The translations under genes were made by a program, and so were the position numbers. A model generated the notes under the pieces. It was not told where the DNA came from and searched no databases. It was given only the letters and a program-made list of their open reading frames with translations. This document shows, piece after piece, positions 18,671 to 26,760 of a stretch of DNA of 64,000 bases (position 1 is its first letter; every line of letters begins with the position of its first letter). The stretch comes from Thiocapsa sp. UBA6158 (GTDB lineage Bacteria; Pseudomonadota; Gammaproteobacteria; Chromatiales; Chromatiaceae), in contig NZ_DIUM01000070.1 of NCBI RefSeq assembly GCF_002423035.1, forward strand, positions 52,615 to 116,614, given 5' to 3'.

Positions 18671-20283
18671 GGCGCGGCATCTTACGAAGGGCCTCCAGCC
18701 GCCGGGCTCCAGCCACCGGGCTTGCGCTTGTGACGCTCGTTGCCTTGCTGCTCGCGCTCGGACTCGTCGCTTGGTCGGCCGAGTCGTCTGCCGAAGAATC
18801 CACACCCCGCCCCGTCACTATCGGGTCGAAGAAGTTCACCGAGTCGGTCATCCTCGGCGAGACGCTGCGCCTGCTCGCACTCGACGCCGGCCACCCGGCG
18901 CGTCATCGCGCCGAGCTGGGCGGGACGCGCATCCTCTGGGGTGCGCTGCTGAGCGGCGAGATCGACATCTATCCGGAATACAGCGGCACGCTGGTTCGAG
19001 AGATCCTCTCCGGCGAGGACGTGTCCTCGCCGGAGAGGATGGAAGCGACACTGGCGGCCCGCGGAGTGCGATCCTCGGCGTCCTTGGGCTTCGAGAACAC
19101 CTACGCAATCGCAGTCCCCGAGCCCTTGGCGGAGCAGCTCGGCCTGCAACGCATCTCCGATCTGCGTGAGCATCCGGATCTGCGGCTCGGCTTCAGCAGC
19201 GAATTCCTGGAGCGCGCCGACGGTTGGCCGGGGCTACGCCAGCGCTACCGACTCCCCCAGACCCGCGTGCAGGGTCTGGATCACGACCTGGTCTATCGCG
19301 GGGTCGACGCCGGGCATCTCGACGTGACGGTGGTCTACACCACGGATGCCGAGATCGCGCGCTACGGGCTGCGAATGCTCGACGACGATCTGGGCTATTT
19401 CGAGGACTACCAAGCAATCCTGCTCTATCGCGCGGAGCTGGCCGAGGAGGCGCCGGCCGCCGTCGCTGCCTTTCGCCGTCTCGAAGGCGCGATCGACGAA
19501 TCCACCATGGCGGGCATGAACGGGGCGGTGAAGCTCGAGGGCGATTCCGAGCAGACGGTTGCCGCTCGCCTCTTGTCGGAAGGACTCGGGCTCGAGGTTA
19601 CGCTCTCCGGTCAAGGCTTTTGGAGCCAACTCGGCCAGCGCACGCTGGAGCATCTGGGTTTGGTCGGGGTCTCGCTCGGTGCGGCCATCCTCTTCGCCGT
19701 ACCGCTCGGCGTGCTGGCTGCACAAAACGCTCGGCTCGGTCATCTGATCCTCGGCATCACCGGGGTGATCCAGACCATCCCCTCGCTCGCACTCTTCGTC
19801 TTCCTCATCCCTTGGCTCGGGATCGGCTGGCTGCCGACGGTGGTCGCGCTCTTTCTCTACAGCCTGTTGCCGATCGTACGCAACACCCACGCCGGTCTGA
19901 TGGACATCCCGGTGCCGATCCGCGAATCGGCCGACGTCCTCGGGCTGACCTGCTGGGCACGCCTGCGCCTGATCGAGCTGCCGCTCGCCGCCAACACCAT
20001 CCTGGCCGGGATCAAGACCTCGGCCGTGCTCAATGTCGGCACCGCCACCGTCGCGGCACTCATCGGCGCCGGCGGTTACGGACAGCCAATCCTCACCGGG
20101 ATTCGCCTTGACGACACCGCACTCATCATGCAGGGTGCCGTCCCGGCTGCACTGCTCGCGCTCGGACTCCAAGGGCTTTTCGAGTTTGCCGAACGCTGGG
20201 TGGTGCCACGCGGGCTGCGCTTGAAACCGACGGACGGGGTCAGGGCCGAGGCGGATCCCGATCACGAAAGACCCGGGCCTTGA
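18667..20283 (+). CDS. Fused osmoprotectant-binding protein and ABC permease
   Basis: Product of 538 aa with GTG start overlapping the ATPase stop. A signal-anchor segment at 18-40 is followed by a periplasmic OpuAC-type domain (about 46-310; IGSKKFTESVILGETLRLLA, DIYPEYSGT, VVYTTDAEIARYGL). The C-terminal part (about 320-520) is a BPD permease domain with several membrane segments and the ATPase-contact loop GLTCWARLRLIELPLAANTI followed by GTATVAALIGAGGYG. Fusions of this kind are known for glycine betaine, choline and related compounds, more often with the permease first; here the binding domain comes first. A 38-bp inverted repeat lies inside the coding region at 19003-19040. Confidence 0.88.
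   Translation: MRRGILRRASSRRAPATGLALVTLVALLLALGLVAWSAESSAEESTPRPVTIGSKKFTESVILGETLRLLALDAGHPARHRAELGGTRILWGALLSGEIDIYPEYSGTLVREILSGEDVSSPERMEATLAARGVRSSASLGFENTYAIAVPEPLAEQLGLQRISDLREHPDLRLGFSSEFLERADGWPGLRQRYRLPQTRVQGLDHDLVYRGVDAGHLDVTVVYTTDAEIARYGLRMLDDDLGYFEDYQAILLYRAELAEEAPAAVAAFRRLEGAIDESTMAGMNGAVKLEGDSEQTVAARLLSEGLGLEVTLSGQGFWSQLGQRTLEHLGLVGVSLGAAILFAVPLGVLAAQNARLGHLILGITGVIQTIPSLALFVFLIPWLGIGWLPTVVALFLYSLLPIVRNTHAGLMDIPVPIRESADVLGLTCWARLRLIELPLAANTILAGIKTSAVLNVGTATVAALIGAGGYGQPILTGIRLDDTALIMQGAVPAALLALGLQGLFEFAERWVVPRGLRLKPTDGVRAEADPDHERPGP
19003..19040. repeat. 18-bp inverted repeat inside a coding region
   Basis: Two perfect 18-base arms (19003-19020 and 19023-19040) are separated by only 2 bases. 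The left arm begins ATCCTCTCCGGC. It lies in frame within the binding-protein domain and encodes ILSGEDVSSPER, so it is constrained by the protein as well. The mRNA would fold into a very stable hairpin, and the DNA could form a cruciform. Confidence 0.9.
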
Positions 20284-20383
20284 GCGTGCCGAGTCTCCTT
20301 GCCGCGGCTCGGGCCGGCGACTAACCTTCGAATCGACAACGGCTCGAGCACCCCATGCGATCTCACCGAGAGCGACCACAGCC

Positions 20384-21019
20384 ATGATGCCCGCCCACCA
20401 TCCTTCGGCCGTCTGCGATACCGACCATGTCGATCAGCGTGTCTTTCTGCGCGACGTCGGGTGGGACGACTATGAGGCCATCCTCTCCGCCCGCGGGGAC
20501 GACGGCGGAGTCCGCATTACCTATTTCAACGGCGAGCTGGAGCTGATGACACCTTCGGTCGATCACGAATCACTCAAGAAGCGGCTTGCCCGTCTGCTCG
20601 AGACCTATGCAGAGGTTAGGAACATCGAGCTCGAAGGCTACGGCTCCTGGACCCTGAAGGAAAAGGCCAAGCGGCTCGGTGCCGAGGCCGACGAGTGTTA
20701 TCTGGTGGGCCCGGTCCGTCGGACGCCGAAGGTCCCGGATATCGCGATCGAGGTGATCTGGACCAGCGGCGGTGTGGACAAACTCGCGGTCTATCGCGGA
20801 CTCGGAGTCCCCGAGGTCTGGTTCTGGGAGGACGGCACGTTGCGCTTCTTCGTCCTGCAGGACGAGACCTATCTCGCCGCGACGCGCAGTCGCGCACTGC
20901 CTGAGCTCGATCCCGCGCTCATCGTGCGCTGCATGGGTGAGCCGACCCAGACACGCGCGATCCGGGCGTTGCGCACCGCGCTGCTCGGTACCCCGGCGGC
21001 GCCGGATTCCGGCCAATGA
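20384..21019 (+). CDS. Uma2-family (DUF820) putative nuclease
   Basis: Product of 211 aa. The Uma2 pattern is clear: YFNGELELMTPSVDHESLKKRL near residue 50-75, then EADECYLVGP and PDIAIEVIWTSGGVDKLAVYRGLGVPEVWFWEDG, which holds the PD-(D/E)xK-like Asp, Glu and Lys residues. Uma2 proteins are widespread restriction-endonuclease-fold proteins in cyanobacteria and purple bacteria; their physiological role is unknown, and many may be remnants of selfish or defence functions. The stop overlaps the next gene by 4 bp (ATGA), so the two are co-translated. Confidence 0.85.
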   Translation: MMPAHHPSAVCDTDHVDQRVFLRDVGWDDYEAILSARGDDGGVRITYFNGELELMTPSVDHESLKKRLARLLETYAEVRNIELEGYGSWTLKEKAKRLGAEADECYLVGPVRRTPKVPDIAIEVIWTSGGVDKLAVYRGLGVPEVWFWEDGTLRFFVLQDETYLAATRSRALPELDPALIVRCMGEPTQTRAIRALRTALLGTPAAPDSGQ

Positions 21020-21450
21020 GCCGATTCCAGACCCCCGACGAGGTCGAAGCCGCCTTCTACGGCGCCTTCCAGACACTCGACATCGCCCTGATGGGAGCGG
21101 TCTGGGCGGAGCAACCAAGCCCGGTCTGCGTCCACCCCGGCGGCGATCTCCTGCAGGGTCGCAGCGAGGTCCTGAACAGTTGGCGCGAGGTCCTGACCGG
21201 GGCCGAGCGCCCCGACCTGCAGTACCGCGTCATCCAACGCACGGCGGCCGACGGGCTTGCCGTGCATCTGGTCGAGGAGCTGATCCGCCCGAGCCGCTCG
21301 CGCGAAGAGCCCAACCGAATCCTGGCGATGAATGTCTACCGTCAAACGGGCGAGGGCTGGCGGCTGACGGCCCATCACGCCTCCCTGCCGCTCATGCGCA
21401 GGCGACCCGAGACAACGCCGTCCGAGGCTCCGAAGGCGCGGATGCATTGA
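21016..21450 (+). CDS. SnoaL-like/NTF2-fold protein
   Basis: Product of 144 aa overlapping Uma2 by 4 bp. The pattern DEVEAAFYGAFQTLDIALMGAVWAE, then CVHPGGDLLQGRSEVLNSWREVL and NVYRQTGEGWRLTAHHAS is that of small NTF2-fold (SnoaL-like or DUF4440) proteins, which form cone-shaped barrels with a pocket. No catalytic residues can be assigned. The C-terminal 20 residues are polar and probably disordered. Its linkage with Uma2 is probably incidental. Confidence 0.75.
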   Translation: MSRFQTPDEVEAAFYGAFQTLDIALMGAVWAEQPSPVCVHPGGDLLQGRSEVLNSWREVLTGAERPDLQYRVIQRTAADGLAVHLVEELIRPSRSREEPNRILAMNVYRQTGEGWRLTAHHASLPLMRRRPETTPSEAPKARMH

Positions 21451-21515
21451 AACTAAACCGCGCCCCTCGTGGTATGTGGTGTTTTTGGATGGGATCGGCC
21501 CCGGCGGACTCGACT

Positions 21516-22196
21516 TTACTCAAGCTGACTTCGCCCGGAGACCCACGGCCAAACGATGACACCCAAATAGAGCACAACGGCAAGCGGCATGACCGGCCAG
21601 GTCGGAACGCTCAGCACCCAAAGCGTCGCCCCGCTGATCAAGCACCAGGCGAGCGGGATGATCGACAGCAGCCAGCGCAGCGGATGACGGATCATCAGAA
21701 GCAGACCCAGTGTTGCAAGAGCCGTCGGATCCGGTGCGCTGCCGAAGACCTCCAGACCATACCAGGGGCGGCCTGAAAGGAGCCCGAGCAGGGGTTGCAG
21801 CGCCAGGGCGAAGAGAAGGATCCAGAGCCCCGGACCGTGATTCCGATCCGTAGCCTCCGGCGAGCCCAAGATCGGACCCCACCCGAGCACGACCGCCATG
21901 AGGACGCCCTGCAACACGAAGCCCATCCCGAAATAGATCCCCGGCCAGCTCAAGGGCGCGTACCAGTGGATCTGAAAGACCCAGCCGACCCAGATCCAGC
22001 AGGCCGCGGTCAGAAGAAACGGTGCCCGGAGCACCCATCCGTCTGCCCGCCGTGCCGTGAACAAGGCCGTGAGCCCCATCGCCAGCCCGATGATCGGCGC
22101 CGGCCAGACCCCGATGTTGTAGCGCTCGAACAGCCTGAAATAGGTCTCGCGCGAAAACGGAATCAGGTCGACGAGGGAATAGCTCAAGAGGTCCAT
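21516..22196 (-). CDS. DUF6064-like membrane protein
   Basis: Product of 226 aa from the ATG at 22196; the start overlaps the stop of the upstream aldo/keto reductase gene (TGATG). The start MDLLSYSLVDLIPFSRETYFRL is followed by YNIGVWPAPI and about seven hydrophobic helices. The pattern and length fit the DUF6064 family of inner-membrane proteins with no known function. Coupling to the reductase suggests a shared role, which is inference. Confidence 0.68.
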   Translation of the reverse strand: MDLLSYSLVDLIPFSRETYFRLFERYNIGVWPAPIIGLAMGLTALFTARRADGWVLRAPFLLTAACWIWVGWVFQIHWYAPLSWPGIYFGMGFVLQGVLMAVVLGWGPILGSPEATDRNHGPGLWILLFALALQPLLGLLSGRPWYGLEVFGSAPDPTALATLGLLLMIRHPLRWLLSIIPLAWCLISGATLWVLSVPTWPVMPLAVVLYLGVIVWPWVSGRSQLE

Positions 22197-23128
22197 CAGA
22201 GTGCGGCGACATCGGCGGCCATCCGACGGCGCAGCGCCGCATCCGGCATGTCGCCGCGCGCGGCCGCCATGTTCTGCTCCATATGGTCCACGCGGCTGGT
22301 CGCCGGGATGGCACAGGTCACGGCCGGGTGCGAGACGATGAACTTCAGCAGGACCTGCGACCAGTCGGTGCAGTCGATCTCGCGCGCCCACCCCGGCAAG
22401 GGATGACGCTTGACACGATCGATCAGCGAACCGCCTTGGAAGGGCCGATTGGCGATCACCGCGATCCCCCGCTCCGCGGCCAGCGGAAGCAGGCGGGCCT
22501 CGACGTCGCGATCGGCGATGTTGTAGGTCAACTGCACGAAATCAATCGGCTGCGTCTCCAGAATCTGCGCAAGCTCGGCATGACGGCGCCCGTGCGAGGT
22601 GGTGACGCCGATAGTGCGCACCGTCCCGTCGGCCTTCATCGCCGAGAGGGTCTGCAGATGGCCCTGCCAGTTCAGCAGGTTATGGACCTGCAGCAAATCC
22701 AGACGCTGCAGGCCCCAGAGGCGCTCGGAGGTGGCGATCTGCTCGAGCCCCTCTGCGGTCGAGGAGGTCCAGACCTTGGTCGCCGAGAATAGACCCTCGG
22801 GGCGATCGAGCCGCGCCAAGCAACTGCCGACGACCGCCTCGGCCGTGCCGTACATGGGCGAGGAGTCGATCATGCCGCCGCCTGCCGCGAAGAAGGCACG
22901 CAGGACATCGGTGCGCGCATCGCGCGCCACCGGGTCACCGCCGACGTTGAAGCTAATCCAGGTTCCCATGCCGACGACGGGCAAGGGCTCGCCGGTCGAG
23001 GGGATGGGCTTGGTGATGGGCTGCCCGTCCGCCGCCCACGCCTTGTCCGGCTGCACCAGAAAGGACAAAGGCGCAACCGCGAGGGCCGCAAGGAAGGCGC
23101 GCCGACTCGATACGCAAGATCGATCCAT
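22196..23128 (-). CDS. Tat-exported aldo/keto reductase
   Basis: Product of 310 aa; GGAGG lies 6 bp before the ATG at 23128, deciding the start. The N-terminus SSRRAFLAALAVAPLSFLV is a twin-arginine signal peptide, so the folded enzyme with cofactor may act in the periplasm. The AKR tetrad is visible: Asp and Tyr in GGMIDSSPMYGTAEAVVG, Lys in FSATKVW and His in LLQVHNLL. Late blocks VQLTYNIADRDVE and AVIANRPFQGGSL fit. Family members reduce aldehydes and ketones with NADPH. The substrate is unknown. Confidence 0.87.
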   Translation of the reverse strand: MDRSCVSSRRAFLAALAVAPLSFLVQPDKAWAADGQPITKPIPSTGEPLPVVGMGTWISFNVGGDPVARDARTDVLRAFFAAGGGMIDSSPMYGTAEAVVGSCLARLDRPEGLFSATKVWTSSTAEGLEQIATSERLWGLQRLDLLQVHNLLNWQGHLQTLSAMKADGTVRTIGVTTSHGRRHAELAQILETQPIDFVQLTYNIADRDVEARLLPLAAERGIAVIANRPFQGGSLIDRVKRHPLPGWAREIDCTDWSQVLLKFIVSHPAVTCAIPATSRVDHMEQNMAAARGDMPDAALRRRMAADVAAL

Positions 23129-23382
23129 AGACATCCTCCAGGTACTGTCCGCCGAGCGGACTCGAGCATTCCGCAGTTTGACCATGATCGTGGGGATGGT
23201 TGCACAGAGGACATCGATGAGGGTGCCGGTATCGGGGCGCGCACGTACACTACCCGCCAGGCTAGACCAGTGCGTTGACAAGGCGGACACTCACGGAGCG
23301 AGGCGCGATCGCATCCCCTCCAAAGAGCAAAACCCTTTCCGGTCCTTTATGCCCTTCATGGTTCGCATTAAAAGGCATCGGT

Positions 23383-24380
23383 ATGACCAAAACCGAACTG
23401 CTCGAATTGATCGAGAACGGCGAGAGTTCCGGCGTGGAGCTCAAGCGCGTCGACGTGCGCCCGAAGCAGCTCGCCAAGGAGAGCGTGGCGCTGGCCAACT
23501 TTCAGGCGGCGTGATCCTCCTCGGTGTGGAAGACGACGGGGCCATCACCGGCATCCGGCGTGAGCATCTCGAGGAGTGGGTGATGGATACGGTCTTCGGG
23601 CGTTAGGTGCATCCGACGATCCTGCCGTTCTTCGAGACGGTGCAGACGGACGCCAGTCGCCGGGTGGCCGTGATCTCGCTCACGCAGGGCACGGCCAAGC
23701 CCTACGTGGTGCGCGATAAGGGCCGGGATGAGATTGACGTGCGCGCCCGGAGCACGTCGCGCAAGGCATCGCGCGAGCAGCAGGCGGGGCTCTTTGCACT
23801 CGGGGCATGCTCCACGCGGAGCTGCTGCCGGTGTCCGGAACGGCGCTTCAGGATCTCGACCTGGATCGACTGCACGACTGTCCCGGGTGCTCAATGACCC
23901 GGAGATGCCCCCGCTGATCCGGCCGCCTGGACGAAACGCCTCACGGGCCTGGGCTTCATGACGGAGCGAGCGGGCGGCGAGGCGGTGTGCACCATCGCCG
24001 GTACCCTGCTTTTCGGGCGTCGGCCCCGCTGGGCGCTGCGTCAGACCGGGGTGCGCTGAGATCCGCAGCCCGGGCGCTCTGCAGAACCCCATGACCGTGG
24101 AGAAGATGCTGGCCGGACAGCGCTCGCCCGCAACCCCCTGATCGTCGACGTGCTGCGTGACTACGGCTATGTCGATGCACGCGGCATGGGGGTACGATGC
24201 AAGATCGTCCCGCTATTGCGGCAACACAGCGGAGTGGATCCGGAGTTCGAGGCGACCGAGGACTATCTCCTGGTGCGGTTCTGGCGGGATGTCGAGGCCC
24301 GAGCGAGGGCATCCGGGCGACGGCCGACGGAATCCATGCCGATCCGGTCCAGAACCGCGGGCCCGTTCCTGCGGACCTGA
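23383..24380 (+). pseudogene. Broken AlbA_2 (Schlafen-like) ATP-binding regulator
   Basis: Fragments of one protein occur in succession in changing frames. The first, 23383-23514, starts MTKTELLELIENGESSGVEL and stops after VALANFQAA. The next, in another frame, reads VILLGVEDDGAITGIRREHL and ends at a TAG at 23604. Reading resumes with VHPTILPFFETVQTDASRRV, AVISLTQGTAKPYVV. Another shift is needed for MLHAELLPVSGTALQDL, and the end DYGYVDARGMGVRCKIVP to 24380 is in a further frame. The order matches AlbA_2-domain transcriptional regulators (COG2865). At least three frameshifts and one stop make it dead. Confidence 0.8.
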
Positions 24381-24400
24381 CGGCGATCCCGATCTAGCCT

Positions 24401-24905
24401 TTATGAGGCGATGCCTGTGCTGTCGAGCAGACCCGACGTCCCGGCCGTCCCGAGATTCAAGGCATAACGGCTATGCTTGCGCTGCCCGGTGCGCACGAGC
24501 GCGCCCTTGGCGACCAGGTTCTGGAGGTCGCGGGTCGCGGTAGCGCGCGACGTACGGGCGATGGCGATATCGCTTTCGGCGCTCAAGCCCCCGACGAAGC
24601 CCTCGGGCCCCGCCCGGAACACCCGGGCGAGCCCCTTATCCCGGCGTGCGTTCATCTGATCCCGAAGCCGGTCGTAGAGCTTGGCTTTGCCGATCAGAGC
24701 GATGACCCGCGCGCGTGTAATCCAGCGCATCCAGGACGGCATGGGAGAAATAGCCCAGCCAATCGTCGATGCGATTGACCTTGTTCGCCCGCTCCAGTGC
24801 GGCGTAATACGCCTTTTTGTACCGCTCGACCCGACCGTTGCCGTCCTCGAACGGGTGAATCGGGGCGAAATAGAGGTGGGCAATACCCGCACGTGTCAGG
24901 GTCGG
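24401..24905 (-). pseudogene. Truncated Fic-family protein remnant
   Basis: On the minus strand near 24880-24720, one frame reads LYFAPIHPFEDGNGRVERYK; HPFEDGNGR is the Fic catalytic motif (His-Pro-Phe-x-Asp-Gly-Asn-Gly-Arg). A frameshift in a CG-rich run near 24710 moves the frame to the segment VIALIGKAKLYDRLRDQMNA and a winged-helix-like end (IAIARTSRATATRDLQNLVA) terminating at 24401. The N-terminal half is missing and IS110 remnants adjoin, so an insertion probably truncated it. Fic enzymes AMPylate or otherwise modify proteins; this copy should be inactive. Confidence 0.78.
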
Positions 24906-25130
24906 CAGCGAGCGCTTGCCGGTCGGGGCGCTTGCTGATGCCGAGCAGGCGCTCGCGCCCGCCGGTGGCGTGCTGTCGCGGCACCAAGCCGAGCCAGGCG
25001 GCCAGCGCGCGCCCGTTGCCGAACAGCGTCGGATCCTCTCCCACCGCCGCCGACAAGGCCGTCGCGCACTGCGCGACGATGCCCCGGATCGTCATCAGGC
25101 GCTGTGCTGCTCCGTGACCTCGGTTGACGA
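24890..25130 (-). mobile_element. IS110-family transposase remnant
   Basis: Minus-strand reading gives MTIRGIVAQCATALSAAVGE and then GRALAAWLGLVPRQHATGGR with LLGISKRPDR, the conserved C-terminal transposase_20 (IS116/IS110/IS902) region. Only about 70 codons remain. The C-terminal end passes abruptly into the Fic sequence near 24895. No terminal repeats are expected, since IS110 elements lack them. Confidence 0.8.
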
Positions 25131-25213
25131 TGTTCGATCACATCGCTCATGGTGCCCGCTCAGGGCTCGTTGGGGGAGCGGGGCGGACCATCCCAATACC
25201 CTACCGGCCGAGC

Positions 25214-25345
25214 TTATGAATAACGCCGGACGATGCTGTCGCCCTCGCGGCGCATCAAAACCCCGTCGGCATCGATCTCGAGGTCACGGGGCAACCGCAC
25301 GGCCTGATTTCTCCCGTTGCGGAAGAACCGGGCAGTCCCTGACTG
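25214..25345 (-). pseudogene. VapB-type antitoxin remnant
   Basis: The minus strand encodes TARFFRNGRNQAVRLPRDLE followed by DADGVLMRREGDSIVRR and a stop. This is the SpoVT/AbrB (MazE-like) DNA-binding fold of VapB antitoxins. The C-terminal toxin-binding tail and the vapC toxin are missing, and the natural start seems to be lost or in another frame. The piece is likely a relic of a toxin-antitoxin module. Confidence 0.65.
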
Positions 25346-25544
25346 AACAGGGTCCGATTCAGATGCTGAAGGTTGGCGGTCACTTATGGATGCCTCTTGC
25401 ACCTATGCGAGACGCATAGGTTTACGTCCAGCGCCTCCGCGGCGCGGACGCGACCTTTCTGTTCTCAGCCACATCTCGCCTCTCCTCAAGGCCCGATCGC
25501 CGAGGATTCCGGGCGCGATTTGGGCGCCGTTCAGCCACACAAAC

Positions 25545-25569
25545 AAAAGCCGGCACAAGGCCGGCTTTT
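25545..25569 (-). terminator. Rho-independent terminator, probably the original tRNA-Gly one
   Basis: Arms 25545-25554 and 25560-25569 are perfect complements (10 bp, 5-base loop). Read on the minus strand, the hairpin is followed by TTTGTTTGTG. It lies just outside the left att site. Before integration of the element it would have stood about 90 bp downstream of tRNA-Gly. Confidence 0.75.
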
Positions 25570-25651
25570 GAGCTTTTGAGCTTTTGAGCTTTTGAGCTTT
25601 TGAGCTTTTGAGCTTTTGAGCTTTTGAGCTTTTGAGCTTTTGAGCTTTTGA
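25564..25651. repeat. Tandem array of 8-bp units (GCTTTTGA x 11)
   Basis: Eleven perfect head-to-tail copies of GCTTTTGA. The array starts inside the right arm of the terminator hairpin, whose end (GGCTTTTGA) looks like its seed, and ends six bases before the att repeat. It has no spacers, so it is not CRISPR. Slippage at this site should be frequent. Confidence 0.97.
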
Positions 25652-25656
25652 TAAAT

Positions 25657-25704
25657 TTGGAGCGGGAAACGAGATTCGAACTCGCGACCCCAACCTTGGC
25701 AAGG
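25657..25704. repeat. Distal att site (partial tRNA-Gly copy)
   Basis: 48 bases identical to 37440-37487, beginning TTGGAGCGGGAAACGAG. It holds the tRNA 3' half from CCA to the anticodon loop, and the sequence diverges right after the anticodon stem, so it does not encode a functional tRNA. It marks the far end of the integrated element. Confidence 0.95.
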
Positions 25705-25800
25705 AGATTGCTACCTTATTGACCACGGCGATACACGGAAAGATTAGCACGCGAGCGGCTCGGAGCAACACGGAATTACGCGGACCCTCCGCGAATGTGC

Positions 25801-25929
25801 GCAGAAAACTAAGCCCCTCTCTCCCTGGAAATGTCGGGAAGTCGGGAAGGTAGGGTTAACCCATTGCCTTGATTGAGAAAATACCTTCCCGACAGGGCTT
25901 TTCGGGTCGGGAGGATAAGTCGGGAAGGT
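25801..25929. repeat. Iteron block, distal copy (origin-like)
   Basis: About 127 bases nearly identical to 32211-32338. It contains five TCGGGAAG-type iterons in both orientations between 25834 and 25929, with an AT-richer segment between them (GGTTAACCCATTGCC). Such duplicated iteron clusters are typical of origins or of cis-acting replication regions. No gene covers it. Confidence 0.8.
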
Positions 25930-25958
25930 TGGCGACCTGATCGGAACCTGAAGGCAGC

Positions 25959-25994
25959 CTGTCCCAAAACGGAAGCGCTTCCGTTTTGGGACAG
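25959..25994. repeat. 36-bp perfect palindrome
   Basis: Arms 25959-25976 and 25977-25994 are perfect complements with no loop (left arm starts CTGTCCCAAAACGG). It is flanked by a 16-bp direct repeat of the form GATCRGAACCTGAAGG at 25939-25954 and 25994-26009. It has no T-tract, so it is not a classic terminator. Possible roles are operator, replication or excision-protein site. Confidence 0.9.
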
Positions 25995-26018
25995 ATCAGA
26001 ACCTGAAGGAGGTGTTGA

Positions 26019-26040
26019 CCGAAACTCACGTGAGTTTCGG
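26019..26040. repeat. 22-bp perfect palindrome
   Basis: Arms 26019-26029 and 26030-26040 (CCGAAACTCAC and its complement) are perfect. It lies 24 bases from the 36-bp palindrome and 25 bases beyond the stop of the last minus-strand gene of the element. It could be a regulator-binding site or part of a structured 3' end. Confidence 0.88.
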
Positions 26041-26065
26041 CGGAGGGCTAACTACAGGGGTGTGG

Positions 26066-26347
26066 TCAGCTCGGGTCGAGTTGGGCGGTTTGATCTTTTA
26101 GGCGATCTTCGAGCGCGTCTAAGTGTTGGCGCTCGTTGGATGAAATCGCGTCCATCAACCGCGCCACGGCCGCCAATGACAAGCTCTCATCGCTGGCGAT
26201 AACGCCTCGTTCCCGAAGAGCAGACTCGAACGCAGAGACCAGTTCCAAGGGACTATCTATGTCATCAAACCGGCCTGAATCCGACATCGGAATCAGTACG
26301 CTTAACATCCGCGGGACTGCATCGGGGTCGTTGACCTTGTTACTCAT
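26066..26347 (-). CDS. Element protein of unknown function, 93 aa
   Basis: Starts at the ATG at 26347, with GGAG 8 bp upstream. The product is acidic and helical-looking (LELVSAFESALRERGVIASD, AAVARLMDAISSNERQHLDA). No family is recognised and there are no membrane segments or Cys clusters. It is the last gene of the distal small-gene train, 125 bp after the previous one, and is followed by the palindromes. Confidence 0.6.
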   Translation of the reverse strand: MSNKVNDPDAVPRMLSVLIPMSDSGRFDDIDSPLELVSAFESALRERGVIASDESLSLAAVARLMDAISSNERQHLDALEDRLKDQTAQLDPS

Positions 26348-26472
26348 CGATCGGGCTCCGGGTGTGCCCGGGCATGCCGGGCGGGTTGGCGTGCGTCTGG
26401 ATCCGAACCACGCAAGGGACTGGATCGGCAGACCCGCCACGCGGGCGGGTCTCGGGTTGAGCTCGAATCAGC

Positions 26473-26712
26473 TCAGACCAGGACGGCGACCCCGAAAGCG
26501 TCGGGGCCTTCAGCGTTGGCGATGTGTCCGCAGTCGAACCCCTCGCCTTCCGGTGCGACCCGGTAGCCAGATTCGGACACCAGCAGGACGGCGGATCGCC
26601 AGTCGAGCGCGGATCCGATCCGCTGCAAATCGCCCATATTGCCCTCCGCGTCGAACGGGACGGCGACCACGTCGCGCGGGGTGCCGTCGAGATAGGATTG
26701 ATCGTTGCTCAT
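26473..26712 (-). CDS. Element protein of unknown function, 79 aa
   Basis: AAGGAG precedes the ATG at 26712 at a good distance. The small acidic product contains RDVVAVPFDAEGNMGDLQRI and VLLVSESGYRVAPEGEGF. It is possibly a beta-rich fold; nothing is recognised. It lies 48 bp after the 74-aa gene. Confidence 0.6.
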   Translation of the reverse strand: MSNDQSYLDGTPRDVVAVPFDAEGNMGDLQRIGSALDWRSAVLLVSESGYRVAPEGEGFDCGHIANAEGPDAFGVAVLV

Positions 26713-26760
26713 TCGTCCTTGCTCCTTGAGGTTGCGCCCGGCCGATGCCGGGCGGGTTGG

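Noticed and set aside
23275..23382. In-frame extension upstream of the AlbA_2 fragment
   Set aside because: Residues before MTKTELLELI have no similarity to the family, so the ATG at 23383 is the original start.
25564..25651. Tandem array as CRISPR
   Set aside because: Units are only 8 bp with no spacers, and no cas genes are near.
25657..25704. Second tRNA-Gly gene
   Set aside because: Only the 3' half is present; the 5' half is replaced by unrelated sequence, so it is an att copy.
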